From an uncultured bacterium (GTDB lineage Bacteria; Verrucomicrobiota; Kiritimatiellia; RFP12; UBA1067): a stretch of 30,483 nt of DNA. Positions within the stretch are counted from its first letter, which is position 1. Each line of letters begins with the position of its first letter. The notes under the pieces were generated by a model that searched no databases, was not told the origin of the DNA, and worked only from the letters and a program-made list of their open reading frames with translations. Shown one piece after another: positions 6,211 to 14,174 of the stretch. Position numbers and translations under genes: made by a program. Location of the stretch: positions 1-30,483 of the forward strand of contig URIT01000025.1 in the NCBI GenBank assembly GCA_900547945.1. The letters are read 5' to 3'.

Positions 6211-8097
6211 ATGAAACGACTGATGCTGGCGGGATGGGCCATGGCGGCGGCCTGTTCGGCCCATGGTGCGGTTCGGACGTTGTCAGTTGGGGAACTGAAG
6301 GCGGACGGCCGCGTAACGGTGACGTTCGCGGGCAGCGCAGCGGCGGATCAGGCGCTGCTCGCGGGCTGGGCCTCCGGCGACCGGGGCACGCAGGCGACGG
6401 CTTGGACGGAATTCGCGCACGTCGGCACCGTGTTGCCGACGGATACGGAGAAGACGTTCGAGATTCCAGCCGCGTGGCGCGCGAAGTCGGGTCTGGTGCG
6501 CTTCTTCCTCATGAGCGAGCCGCTGCCGTATGCGAAACGGTTCGACTTCATCACGCGCCCCGTGGTCGAGGCGGACGGCGACTTGTACGTTGACACAGGC
6601 GTTGTTCCAAACCGGACGCTGGACATCTCCGTCACGTTTCGGTCCGATCAGATGTCGGGTGATCCGGCCATGTGTCCGTTTGGTGTCGCGAGCCTTGTCT
6701 ACATCATGCCGCACCAAAGCTACCCGAACGCCTACTGGTATGACTTCTTTGGCGCCAACGCCACGTCGCCGGGCAAATACCTGGACGCGACATGTGTCAA
6801 CGTGTTCGGCAATCCGCCGCCGCGCAATATGGATCCCCATGAGGTTCGGATGAACCGGAACGGAATCTGGTTCGACGGCTATCCGCATCTTGCGTTTGGA
6901 TCCGGCACGGTTGAGGACAAGACGACATCGTCTACACTGACGCTGTTTGGGCGCAGGGGGAGCTGGAAGCAGAAGAACACAAGCTGCGCGATCTATTCCG
7001 CCCGCATGGAACTGGACGGCATGCTTCAACGGGACTATGTGCCGTGTGCAAAGGCCGACGGTACGGTTACGCTCTATGACCGTGTCATGAAGTCCTTTGC
7101 GGAGGCTGGCGGCACGAAGAAAGCCACGTTGGCGTTCGTCGCCGGAACGGACGTCGGGCCGGATCCCGTGGACTGTGGCGAGACGGTCTGCGCGTCCACG
7201 CCGCTCCTGCTGACACGGACACTGTCGGTCGTCGCGCGGGACCGTCGGGCTCGGACGGTTGAATTGGCCCTTGATGCACCGCATGGGAGGGGCATCCTCT
7301 TCGCCGTGGCGGGCCCGGAGGATGCAGGCCCGTCGTATGCGGCGTGGGAGAAGACCCTCATGGTCGCAACGGTGGAGGCTGACGTCACGCGGGTCACGGC
7401 GACATTGCCGGAGGCATGGTGGAAGGCGAAGGACACGACGCGCTTTGCCTGGAAGCCGACGGACGACCTCCCGTATGATCGCGAGGTGGCGTGGCTTCAT
7501 GCGGACGGCGAGGGGCTGGCGCATATTTCGTCCGACTGGCGTCCCACGACGAATACGACGATCTGCGTCGACTACAAGGCGGATCTGGATGTCTGTGCCT
7601 TCGGCATCACGGGTTCGTTCTATGCGTTTCTCAATGGAGACGGAAAGGTCTACTACGGGTTCTTCGGTAACAAGGCGGCGGCGGGATTTGAGCTGGGCGA
7701 CCTTACAACCGATTTCCATGTGTTCCGCCTGGGACCGACGGAATTCTCGGTTGACGGCGAGACGTTAGCGGCGTTCACGGGCGCGACACTCCCCGAATCG
7801 AGCTTGGCGTTCATGCCGCTTCCGTTCCGCACGTTTGACAACCTGAGTTTCTCGAAGACGGGGAACATCTGGATGAAATCCGCGAAACTCTGGGAGGGTG
7901 ACATCCTCATACGCGACTACGTGCCATGCGTCAAGGACGGCGTACCCGGCTTCTACGATCGCGTACTGCGGACGTTCTCGCCGAGCGTGTCCGACACGCC
8001 GTTCCGTGCAGGTGAAACGGTGGTGGAGGACGGCACAGCGTTCTCGTGGTCGAAACCTCTCGACTTGACGACCGGACTTGTTCTTGTCGTTCGCTAG
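6211..8097 (+). CDS. Secreted tandem-duplicated LamG-like (concanavalin-fold) protein
   Basis: A 628-residue exported protein with a signal peptide (MKRLMLAGWAMAAACSAHG, cleavage before AVRT). It appears to be two homologous halves. Each has an N-terminal beta-rich segment opening with VRTLSV or TRTLSV, followed by a LamG-like lectin fold. The closing motif of each fold recurs 294 residues apart: RDYVPC at 274-279, followed by LYDR, and RDYVPC at 568-573, followed by FYDR. No catalytic residues are recognised, so it may bind glycans or act at the cell surface. The start has a strong AAGGAGG 7 nt upstream. It is the first gene of the five-gene operon facing the AraC-type regulator, and the gap to the next gene is 18 nt. 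The glycan-binding role is inferred. Confidence 0.75.
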   Translation: MKRLMLAGWAMAAACSAHGAVRTLSVGELKADGRVTVTFAGSAAADQALLAGWASGDRGTQATAWTEFAHVGTVLPTDTEKTFEIPAAWRAKSGLVRFFLMSEPLPYAKRFDFITRPVVEADGDLYVDTGVVPNRTLDISVTFRSDQMSGDPAMCPFGVASLVYIMPHQSYPNAYWYDFFGANATSPGKYLDATCVNVFGNPPPRNMDPHEVRMNRNGIWFDGYPHLAFGSGTVEDKTTSSTLTLFGRRGSWKQKNTSCAIYSARMELDGMLQRDYVPCAKADGTVTLYDRVMKSFAEAGGTKKATLAFVAGTDVGPDPVDCGETVCASTPLLLTRTLSVVARDRRARTVELALDAPHGRGILFAVAGPEDAGPSYAAWEKTLMVATVEADVTRVTATLPEAWWKAKDTTRFAWKPTDDLPYDREVAWLHADGEGLAHISSDWRPTTNTTICVDYKADLDVCAFGITGSFYAFLNGDGKVYYGFFGNKAAAGFELGDLTTDFHVFRLGPTEFSVDGETLAAFTGATLPESSLAFMPLPFRTFDNLSFSKTGNIWMKSAKLWEGDILIRDYVPCVKDGVPGFYDRVLRTFSPSVSDTPFRAGETVVEDGTAFSWSKPLDLTTGLVLVVR

Positions 8098-8115
8098 GGA
8101 AACGGGGAGACCGTC

Positions 8116-10464
8116 ATGCACATGCCGTTTGCCGTTGGAATCTGCCTCGTCGCCATCCTCGGCATGGCCGCCCCCGTGGCCACGCCCGATGACTACGGTG
8201 GCGCGGCGGCGTGGAAGCCGACGTTCACGCCTCACGGCTTCAACCTGCTGGGCATGCGGCACGCGCGTCCGGGCGCGGGCTTCAAGGAGGCGCATTTCAG
8301 GTGGATACGCGGCTGGGGCTTCAACTTCGTGCGTCTGCCGCTCGACTACCGCTGCTGGGTGAAGGGGCGCACGTCGGCGAACCGCGAGGTGATCGACGAA
8401 GCGGGATTCAAGCCGCTGGACGAGGGAATTGCGCTTGCACGCAAGTACGGGCTCGTGACGATGCTCTGCCTGCACCGCATCCCCGGCGAGTATTGCATTG
8501 AGTCGGTCGATCCCGAACCGGGAAACCTCTACACCGATCCCGACTGCCTGCGGGCGGCCGTGAAGCACTGGACGGCCTTGGCGACGCGCTACCATGACGT
8601 GCCGCGTGAAGAGCTGTTCTTCAATCTCGTGAATGAGCCGTCGGCGGCGAAGGGGACGCTTGCTCAGTACGAACACGTCTGCCGTGTCCTGATCGCGGCC
8701 ATCCGAAAGGTCGATCCGAAGCGGTTCATCGTGGTGGACGGATGGGCGACAGGCGCGATTCCCGTGCCTGGCCTCTATGGCGTTCCCGGCGTCGGCCAGG
8801 CGACGCGCGGCTATTTCCCGCAGACGTTTTCGGGCTTCGGCGTGGAGATCGGGACCCGTCCGACGGCCAATCGGAGACAGACGTTCGCGCCGACCTGGCC
8901 ACTGCGCCCCGACCGGCCCGATGGACGCCTGGGCGGCCCGCGCTGGCCGGACTGGCACGAGCCGTTCGTCGTGACGAACGCCCCGGCGGCGGACTATGCG
9001 CTTGCGCTCGGCGAGGTGTCGGGGCCCGTCACGCTGTCCGTCACGTCCGACGGTTCGGCTGTGGCGGCGTTCCGTCTGGAACCGAAGCCGAACGACCCAG
9101 ACTGGAGCAACCTGTCGAAGTACCGAGGCCAGGGACCGTGGCGCGGGGCGCTTCAGATCCCGCTGACCTTCCGGCTTGAGAAAACGGCGCACGAGTTGGC
9201 GATTCGTGTCACCGAAGGCGACTGGGCGATACCGCGTGCGCTCGTCGTGCGAGGCGCGGACGGCGAAGCGCAGCTGGATTTCAGCGAAGACCGGAAGGCC
9301 AAGGCGAACCGTCGCTGGGTGCGGCGGTTCGCGGGGTGGGAAGCGGCGGATCGTCTGCCGCCCGTGAACGGCTCGGCCGTGCCGCCGGGGTGTTACGGCG
9401 ACGCGGGCATGGACGCAATTGCCGCAGGACCTCTGGACGCATGGCGCGAGCCGCTGGCGAAGGGCGTGTGGTGTCTCGTCGGCGAGTTTGGCTGCGCGAA
9501 CCGCATGGCCCATGCGGATGCGCTCGCGTTCCTCGCGTCGAACCTGAAGGTTTTTCGCCAGATGGGGCTTGGCTGGTGCCTCTGGGGCTTCAGCGGCTCG
9601 CGCTTCGGCATCCTCAACTCGTTCCGTCCGGATGTCGCCTACGTGGACTGGCAGGGTGAAAAGCTCGACCACGAGATGCTGGAACTCCTTCAGTCGTATG
9701 CAACAGACGATCAGCCGACCTGTGCGCCCGCGTCGCCGACAGACCTCTATCTGCTGATCGGACAGTCGAACATGGCCGGGCGTGGCGCGTTGACGGAGGG
9801 CCCCCGTCTCTCATCTGACCGCGTCTGGAAGCTCGACAAGGACAATCACTGGGTGGCGGGCGTCGAGCCGATTCATTTTGACCGTCCGAACACGGGGGTT
9901 GGGCCGGGGCTTGCGTTCGCACGTGTGATGGCGGACGCCGATCCGTCCGTTGGGATTGGCCTCATTCCATGCGCGGAAGGCGGCTCGCCGCTCGCGCGCT
10001 GGGAACCGGGAAAGGACCTGTATGCACGTGCCGTTGCGCGGACGCGGGCGGCGCTCGCGATGGGCGGTCGTCTGCGCGGCATCCTCTGGCACCAGGGCGA
10101 GGCCGACTCCTGGTCGCGCGAGAAGGCCGAAAGCTATGCCGTGCGGCTCACGAACATGGTGACGCATCTGCGCGCGGAATTCGGCGCGCCCGACGTGCCG
10201 TTCCTCGCGGGGGAGGTTGGGCTCCACTACGCGACGAGCATCGAGAAGCGCGGCGGAAAGGCGTTCGTCACGACCGTCAATGACCAGATCCATCAGGCCG
10301 TGGCGAGCCTGCCGGCGGCTGGGTACGCTTCGGCCGAAGGACTGGAGCCTGGACCCGACGGCATTCACTTCACGGCGGAAAGCGCCTCCGAACTTGGCCG
10401 CCGCTATGCCGCCGCCTTGCAGGCGTTGCGTGTTTCAGGACGCAGAGAGGCTGAAGGAGATTGA
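8116..10464 (+). CDS. Secreted bifunctional GH5-like glycosidase / CE6-like (sialate O-acetylesterase type) esterase
   Basis: The 782-residue protein has an N-terminal signal peptide. Residues about 30-530 form a GH5/cellulase-type barrel, with the acid/base motif NLVNEPS (Glu174) and the nucleophile motif VGEFGC (Glu457). The 283-residue distance between the two glutamates is far larger than the roughly 80-130 usual for GH5. Residues about 230-400 look like an inserted beta-rich domain (from HEPFVVTNAPAADYAL onward). Residues about 535-775 are an SGNH-type carbohydrate esterase of the CE6/DUF303 kind: LLIGQSNMAGRG (Ser551), WHQGEAD (His659, Glu662) and DGIHF (Asp748, His751). The protein could therefore cleave a backbone and remove acetyl groups. 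GGGGAGA precedes the start. Only 4 nt separate it from the next gene. The exact substrate is unknown. Confidence 0.82.
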   Translation: MHMPFAVGICLVAILGMAAPVATPDDYGGAAAWKPTFTPHGFNLLGMRHARPGAGFKEAHFRWIRGWGFNFVRLPLDYRCWVKGRTSANREVIDEAGFKPLDEGIALARKYGLVTMLCLHRIPGEYCIESVDPEPGNLYTDPDCLRAAVKHWTALATRYHDVPREELFFNLVNEPSAAKGTLAQYEHVCRVLIAAIRKVDPKRFIVVDGWATGAIPVPGLYGVPGVGQATRGYFPQTFSGFGVEIGTRPTANRRQTFAPTWPLRPDRPDGRLGGPRWPDWHEPFVVTNAPAADYALALGEVSGPVTLSVTSDGSAVAAFRLEPKPNDPDWSNLSKYRGQGPWRGALQIPLTFRLEKTAHELAIRVTEGDWAIPRALVVRGADGEAQLDFSEDRKAKANRRWVRRFAGWEAADRLPPVNGSAVPPGCYGDAGMDAIAAGPLDAWREPLAKGVWCLVGEFGCANRMAHADALAFLASNLKVFRQMGLGWCLWGFSGSRFGILNSFRPDVAYVDWQGEKLDHEMLELLQSYATDDQPTCAPASPTDLYLLIGQSNMAGRGALTEGPRLSSDRVWKLDKDNHWVAGVEPIHFDRPNTGVGPGLAFARVMADADPSVGIGLIPCAEGGSPLARWEPGKDLYARAVARTRAALAMGGRLRGILWHQGEADSWSREKAESYAVRLTNMVTHLRAEFGAPDVPFLAGEVGLHYATSIEKRGGKAFVTTVNDQIHQAVASLPAAGYASAEGLEPGPDGIHFTAESASELGRRYAAALQALRVSGRREAEGD

Positions 10465-10468
10465 GACC

Positions 10469-12757
10469 ATGCGAGGTTTGAGGGAGACCCCAAAGAGAAT
10501 CCTCTGCGGAATCCTTGTCGCGCTTGTGGTCGCACGCGCGTGCGCCGCGACGGGCGACGACGTGCAGCGATCCGTCTCGCGCATGCAGCCGTCGGTCGCG
10601 CGGCAGGTGCGCCCGGCGACGATTGCCGACGTGGACACCTACCTGAAGTGGAAGTGGCGGAGCGACATGAGCGATCCCGCGACGGGACTCTCGAACGCCG
10701 CGCTGAAGGTCGGCGTGAAGAAGGTCTACGAGGCGCATGAGGACAGGGAGCCGTGGGCCGAGACGTCGGCACGAATGTTTGCCTATCTCGCGGACAACAT
10801 GGCCGTTGGGTTTTCGAAGTTCGACTGTTTTCCGGCCATCGCCTGCTGGAACCGCTGGGATCGTCCTTTGAGCGGCGTCCTGTCCGCTCGCTGCGCCAAG
10901 GTCGATGCGCGCTATTCGCCGGGACTTCGTGCGGAGATCAAGGCACTTCACGACTCCGGGCGGGGGCGGGCGGACTGGAAGGACTTCGATCACTCCGCCC
11001 CGGACTGGGAACGCATCCTGAAGCTCGGCTTCACGGGCCTGAAGGCGCGCGTTGACGCCTACACGGACGACACGCCGTTCTACCGGGCCGAGAAGGCGAC
11101 GGCAGAGACGATCCTGCGCTTCGTCCGCCGGATGCTCGCGACGGCCGAGGCGCATCCCGATGCCGGGTCGCGGCTCATGCAGAAGGAAATCGCGTCCCTG
11201 CGCCGCCTCGTGGCGGGACCTCCGCAGACGTGTTTCGACGTCATGCAGTTCACGATGCTCTACTTCATCCTCTCGGAGCACGTGAACCGCTTCCAGGTGC
11301 GCACGCTCGGAAACATCGACGCGAGCTGGTGGCCGTATTACCGGGCGGATCTCGCGGCGGGGCGGACGACGGAGGCCGATTTCCGCGAGGAATTCAGCCA
11401 TTTCATCTGGCAGTTCGGCTCAATCGACAACTACTGGGGGCATCCCATGTATCTCGGCGGCACGGACAGGGACGGCGCGACGCTGTACAATCCGCTTTCA
11501 GACATCATTCTGGACGTCATCGACCAGGAAGCCCTGCCCACGCCGAAGTTCCAGGTCAAGCTTGCCGCGAACACGCCCGACCGCATCTGGACGAAGACGC
11601 TCGACATGCTGCGCCGCCACCGCTCGCTCGTCCTCATGAGCGAACGCGGCATGGCCGATTCGATGAAGCCGCTGGGGCTCTCGGCGGAGGAGCGACGCGA
11701 CTTGCTCGTCTGGGGATGCTATGAGTACATCCCGCGCGGTACGGGGAACTGCACGAGCGGCTTCCGTCTGAACATGCTCCAGCCGGTGCTCGACATCCTC
11801 GCGGACGTGGCGAAAGGCGCGTCCGCGCCGCCGACGTTCGACGCCTTTCTGGCACGCTACAAGCGGGAACTGAACGCGAACGCCGACCGGCTGATGCGCA
11901 TCGTCAACGAAAGCGAAAGCCATCTGGCCGAGATTCATCCCGCGCTTGTGCTGTCGCTGGCCATAGACTCGGCGTTGGCGCGCGGCGTGGACGCCTTCTC
12001 GACGGGGATGACCTACAACTTCTCGGCCGTGGGGGAAGTCGGCTTTGCGTCGGCGGTCGATTCGCTTCTCGCGGTGAAGGCGCTCGTCTACGACCGGCGG
12101 GAGCTGTCGCTCGTCGAACTGGAACGGGTGCTGGCGGTGGACTGGAAGGGGCATGAGGCGTTGCGCCTGCGCGCAACCCGGACTTTGCCGAAATGGGGAC
12201 GGGGGGAGGCGACGGCGGACGCTCTCGCGGCGGATGTGATGGAGACGATGGCGCGGCACATCATCGGCAAGCCGAATGGGCGTGGCGGAAAGTGGACGGT
12301 CTACGGCCTCCATTCGCGCGCCTTCATCGAGTTCGGGTGCGACACGCCCGCCTCGCCGGACGGGCGGCGAAAGGGCGACCACCTCTCGAAGAACGTGGCA
12401 CCCTCGGTCGGCGCCGAAACGGAGGGCGTGACGGGTACGCTCAGGAGCTACGCGAAGATCCGCCCGGAGAACTTCCCATGCGGAAGCGTGCTGGACATCA
12501 TGATCAGTCCGGCGACGGTGTCTGGCAAGAAGGGGCTTGCCGCGTTCCGCGCGCTCGTCCAGTATTGGATGGACAACGGCGGCACGGCGCTGAACGTGAA
12601 CATCGTGAGCGCGGAAGAATTGCGGGATGCGCAGGCGCACCCGGAGAAGTACGAGAACCTGCAGGTTCGTGTCGCAGGATGGAACGTCCGCTGGAACGAC
12701 ATTCCGAAAAGAGAGCAGGACGACTTCATTCGGCGGGCGGAGGAGATCGCAAGATGA
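10469..12757 (+). CDS. Glycyl radical enzyme (pyruvate formate-lyase-like) with a Sec-type signal peptide
   Basis: The 762-residue protein has the PFL-like core across residues about 40-620. It has the active-site loop VWGCYEY (Cys417, Glu419) and, 25 residues from the end, the glycyl-radical motif QVRVAGWNVRW (Gly737). A Cys-x-Glu active site is typical of the dehydratase/eliminase branch (glycerol, propanediol, choline, hydroxyproline enzymes) rather than of PFL itself, which has Cys-Cys. The first 27 residues are a signal peptide: basic RETPKR, hydrophobic ILCGILVALVV, cleavage near RACA-ATGDD. The start is fixed by AAGGAGA 8 nt upstream and the preceding stop 5 nt upstream. A later in-frame ATG at 10583 has no such support. 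Known family members are cytoplasmic and need a radical-SAM activase; none is encoded in the window. The stop overlaps the next start in ATGA. Substrate and location are unresolved. Confidence 0.85.
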   Translation: MRGLRETPKRILCGILVALVVARACAATGDDVQRSVSRMQPSVARQVRPATIADVDTYLKWKWRSDMSDPATGLSNAALKVGVKKVYEAHEDREPWAETSARMFAYLADNMAVGFSKFDCFPAIACWNRWDRPLSGVLSARCAKVDARYSPGLRAEIKALHDSGRGRADWKDFDHSAPDWERILKLGFTGLKARVDAYTDDTPFYRAEKATAETILRFVRRMLATAEAHPDAGSRLMQKEIASLRRLVAGPPQTCFDVMQFTMLYFILSEHVNRFQVRTLGNIDASWWPYYRADLAAGRTTEADFREEFSHFIWQFGSIDNYWGHPMYLGGTDRDGATLYNPLSDIILDVIDQEALPTPKFQVKLAANTPDRIWTKTLDMLRRHRSLVLMSERGMADSMKPLGLSAEERRDLLVWGCYEYIPRGTGNCTSGFRLNMLQPVLDILADVAKGASAPPTFDAFLARYKRELNANADRLMRIVNESESHLAEIHPALVLSLAIDSALARGVDAFSTGMTYNFSAVGEVGFASAVDSLLAVKALVYDRRELSLVELERVLAVDWKGHEALRLRATRTLPKWGRGEATADALAADVMETMARHIIGKPNGRGGKWTVYGLHSRAFIEFGCDTPASPDGRRKGDHLSKNVAPSVGAETEGVTGTLRSYAKIRPENFPCGSVLDIMISPATVSGKKGLAAFRALVQYWMDNGGTALNVNIVSAEELRDAQAHPEKYENLQVRVAGWNVRWNDIPKREQDDFIRRAEEIAR

Positions 12758-14166
12758 AAGAGAAAACAGGAATCGACAGACGGACTTTCATCGCGGGCGC
12801 GGCGTCATTCGCCGCCTCCGCCACGTTCGGCATGATGGCGCGCGAGCAGGATGCGCTCGGCCGCCTGACGGTCTCGGCGGAGAATCCGCGCTACTTCGAG
12901 GCGGACGGCAAGCCGTTCGTGCCGATTGGCGTCAACCTCTGCTATTGCCGCGACCGCGAGCCGCAGGTCGTCTATCTGCGGTGGCTCGACCGCTTCGCCG
13001 CAAACGGCGGCAACTACATTCGCATCTGGTGCGGCGACGCGCTCTGGGACGTGATGCCGCGCCTTGGGGAGATCGATTCCGCTGTCGTCGAACGGCTTCA
13101 GTGGCTTGCGGACGAATGTGCCAAGCGGTGCATTCGCATCAAGTTCACGTTGGAACAGTTCAGGGGATTTGACGGCTCTCAGCCGCCTGTCTTCCGAAAG
13201 CCGATTTACGCGCCGCATGCGCGGACGATGCGCGACTGGTTCACGAGCGACGCCTGCCAGACGGCGTTCCGCCGGAAGATCGACGCACTCGCCGAGGCCG
13301 TGGCGGATCGTCCGGCGACGGCGGTCGTCGAGATCTGGAATGAGATCATGGATGACGGCGACGTTGTGCAGGCACGGTGGCAGACGGAGACGCTGGCCTA
13401 CCTGCGTACGCGGTTTCCGAGGCAGCTTGTCGTCGCGAATCTCGGCAGCTTCTCGGAGGTGACGTCGGGATTTGCCTACGACCGCATCTGCGCACGCCGC
13501 GACAATGACTTTCTGCAGGTTCACCGTTACTACGATCCCGGCGCCGGCATGGCCGTCTGCTTTGGGCCGGTCGATGTTTTCTGCGCTGACGCGATTCGTG
13601 AATTGCGTGACCGCTGTGCGACGAAGCCCGCGCTTCTGGCCGAGGTTGGCGCGGTAAAGCCGCGCCATACGGGGCTTTCGGAACTTTACGCGCGCGATCC
13701 CGAGGGGGTCCTGATGCATGACATGGTCTTTGCGCCGTTCTTTGCGGGTGCGGCGGGCTGTGGGCAGATGTGGCATTGGGACGGCCGGTATGTGGACGGA
13801 AAGAATCTCTGGCATCACTACGGGCGTTTCGCGCGTGCGGTCGAAGGGCTTGATCCCATTTCAGAGCGGTTTCGTCCGTTTCGCGGCGAATCGAAGGCGA
13901 TGCGCTTTTATGGACTACGCGGCCAGTTAACGACAGTCGTCTGGGTGCGTGACAAGTACGTGGACGCGCTTGCGGAAGTGCGGGACGGGAAGGTCGCGGA
14001 GATTCGGAAGAACTGGAAGATTCCGCTTCGGAGCAACGGTCCGGTCGATTGCTATTTGCCGTGGGAAGACCGGCATGAGCCGGGCGTGGCCGAGCCGAAC
14101 AAGATCGCCTTGCCGGCCTTCCGCCGGTCGATTGTCGTGCGCTTCAAGACACCGTGTGAAGGATGA
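12754..14166 (+). CDS. Tat-exported GH5-like glycoside hydrolase
   Basis: A 470-residue protein beginning MKEKTGIDRRTFIAGAASF. The twin-arginine motif DRRTFIAGA and hydrophobic stretch suggest Tat export. The barrel has the family pattern of GH5/clan GH-A mannanase- or cellulase-like enzymes: acid/base in VVEIWNEI (Glu197) and nucleophile in LLAEVG (Glu297), 100 residues apart as expected. A C-terminal beta region (about 390-470) follows. Translation is coupled to the glycyl radical enzyme through an ATGA overlap, and an upstream frame extension to 12193 is just a shadow of that gene. It differs from the GH5 domain two genes upstream in export route and in lacking the insertion. The substrate is not predictable from sequence alone. 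Confidence 0.8.
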   Translation: MKEKTGIDRRTFIAGAASFAASATFGMMAREQDALGRLTVSAENPRYFEADGKPFVPIGVNLCYCRDREPQVVYLRWLDRFAANGGNYIRIWCGDALWDVMPRLGEIDSAVVERLQWLADECAKRCIRIKFTLEQFRGFDGSQPPVFRKPIYAPHARTMRDWFTSDACQTAFRRKIDALAEAVADRPATAVVEIWNEIMDDGDVVQARWQTETLAYLRTRFPRQLVVANLGSFSEVTSGFAYDRICARRDNDFLQVHRYYDPGAGMAVCFGPVDVFCADAIRELRDRCATKPALLAEVGAVKPRHTGLSELYARDPEGVLMHDMVFAPFFAGAAGCGQMWHWDGRYVDGKNLWHHYGRFARAVEGLDPISERFRPFRGESKAMRFYGLRGQLTTVVWVRDKYVDALAEVRDGKVAEIRKNWKIPLRSNGPVDCYLPWEDRHEPGVAEPNKIALPAFRRSIVVRFKTPCEG

Positions 14167-14174
14167 GGACTGAC

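Noticed and set aside
10217..10468. 84-codon upstream extension of the glycyl radical enzyme
   Set aside because: It overlaps the esterase domain of the preceding gene in another frame, and the strong Shine-Dalgarno favours 10469.
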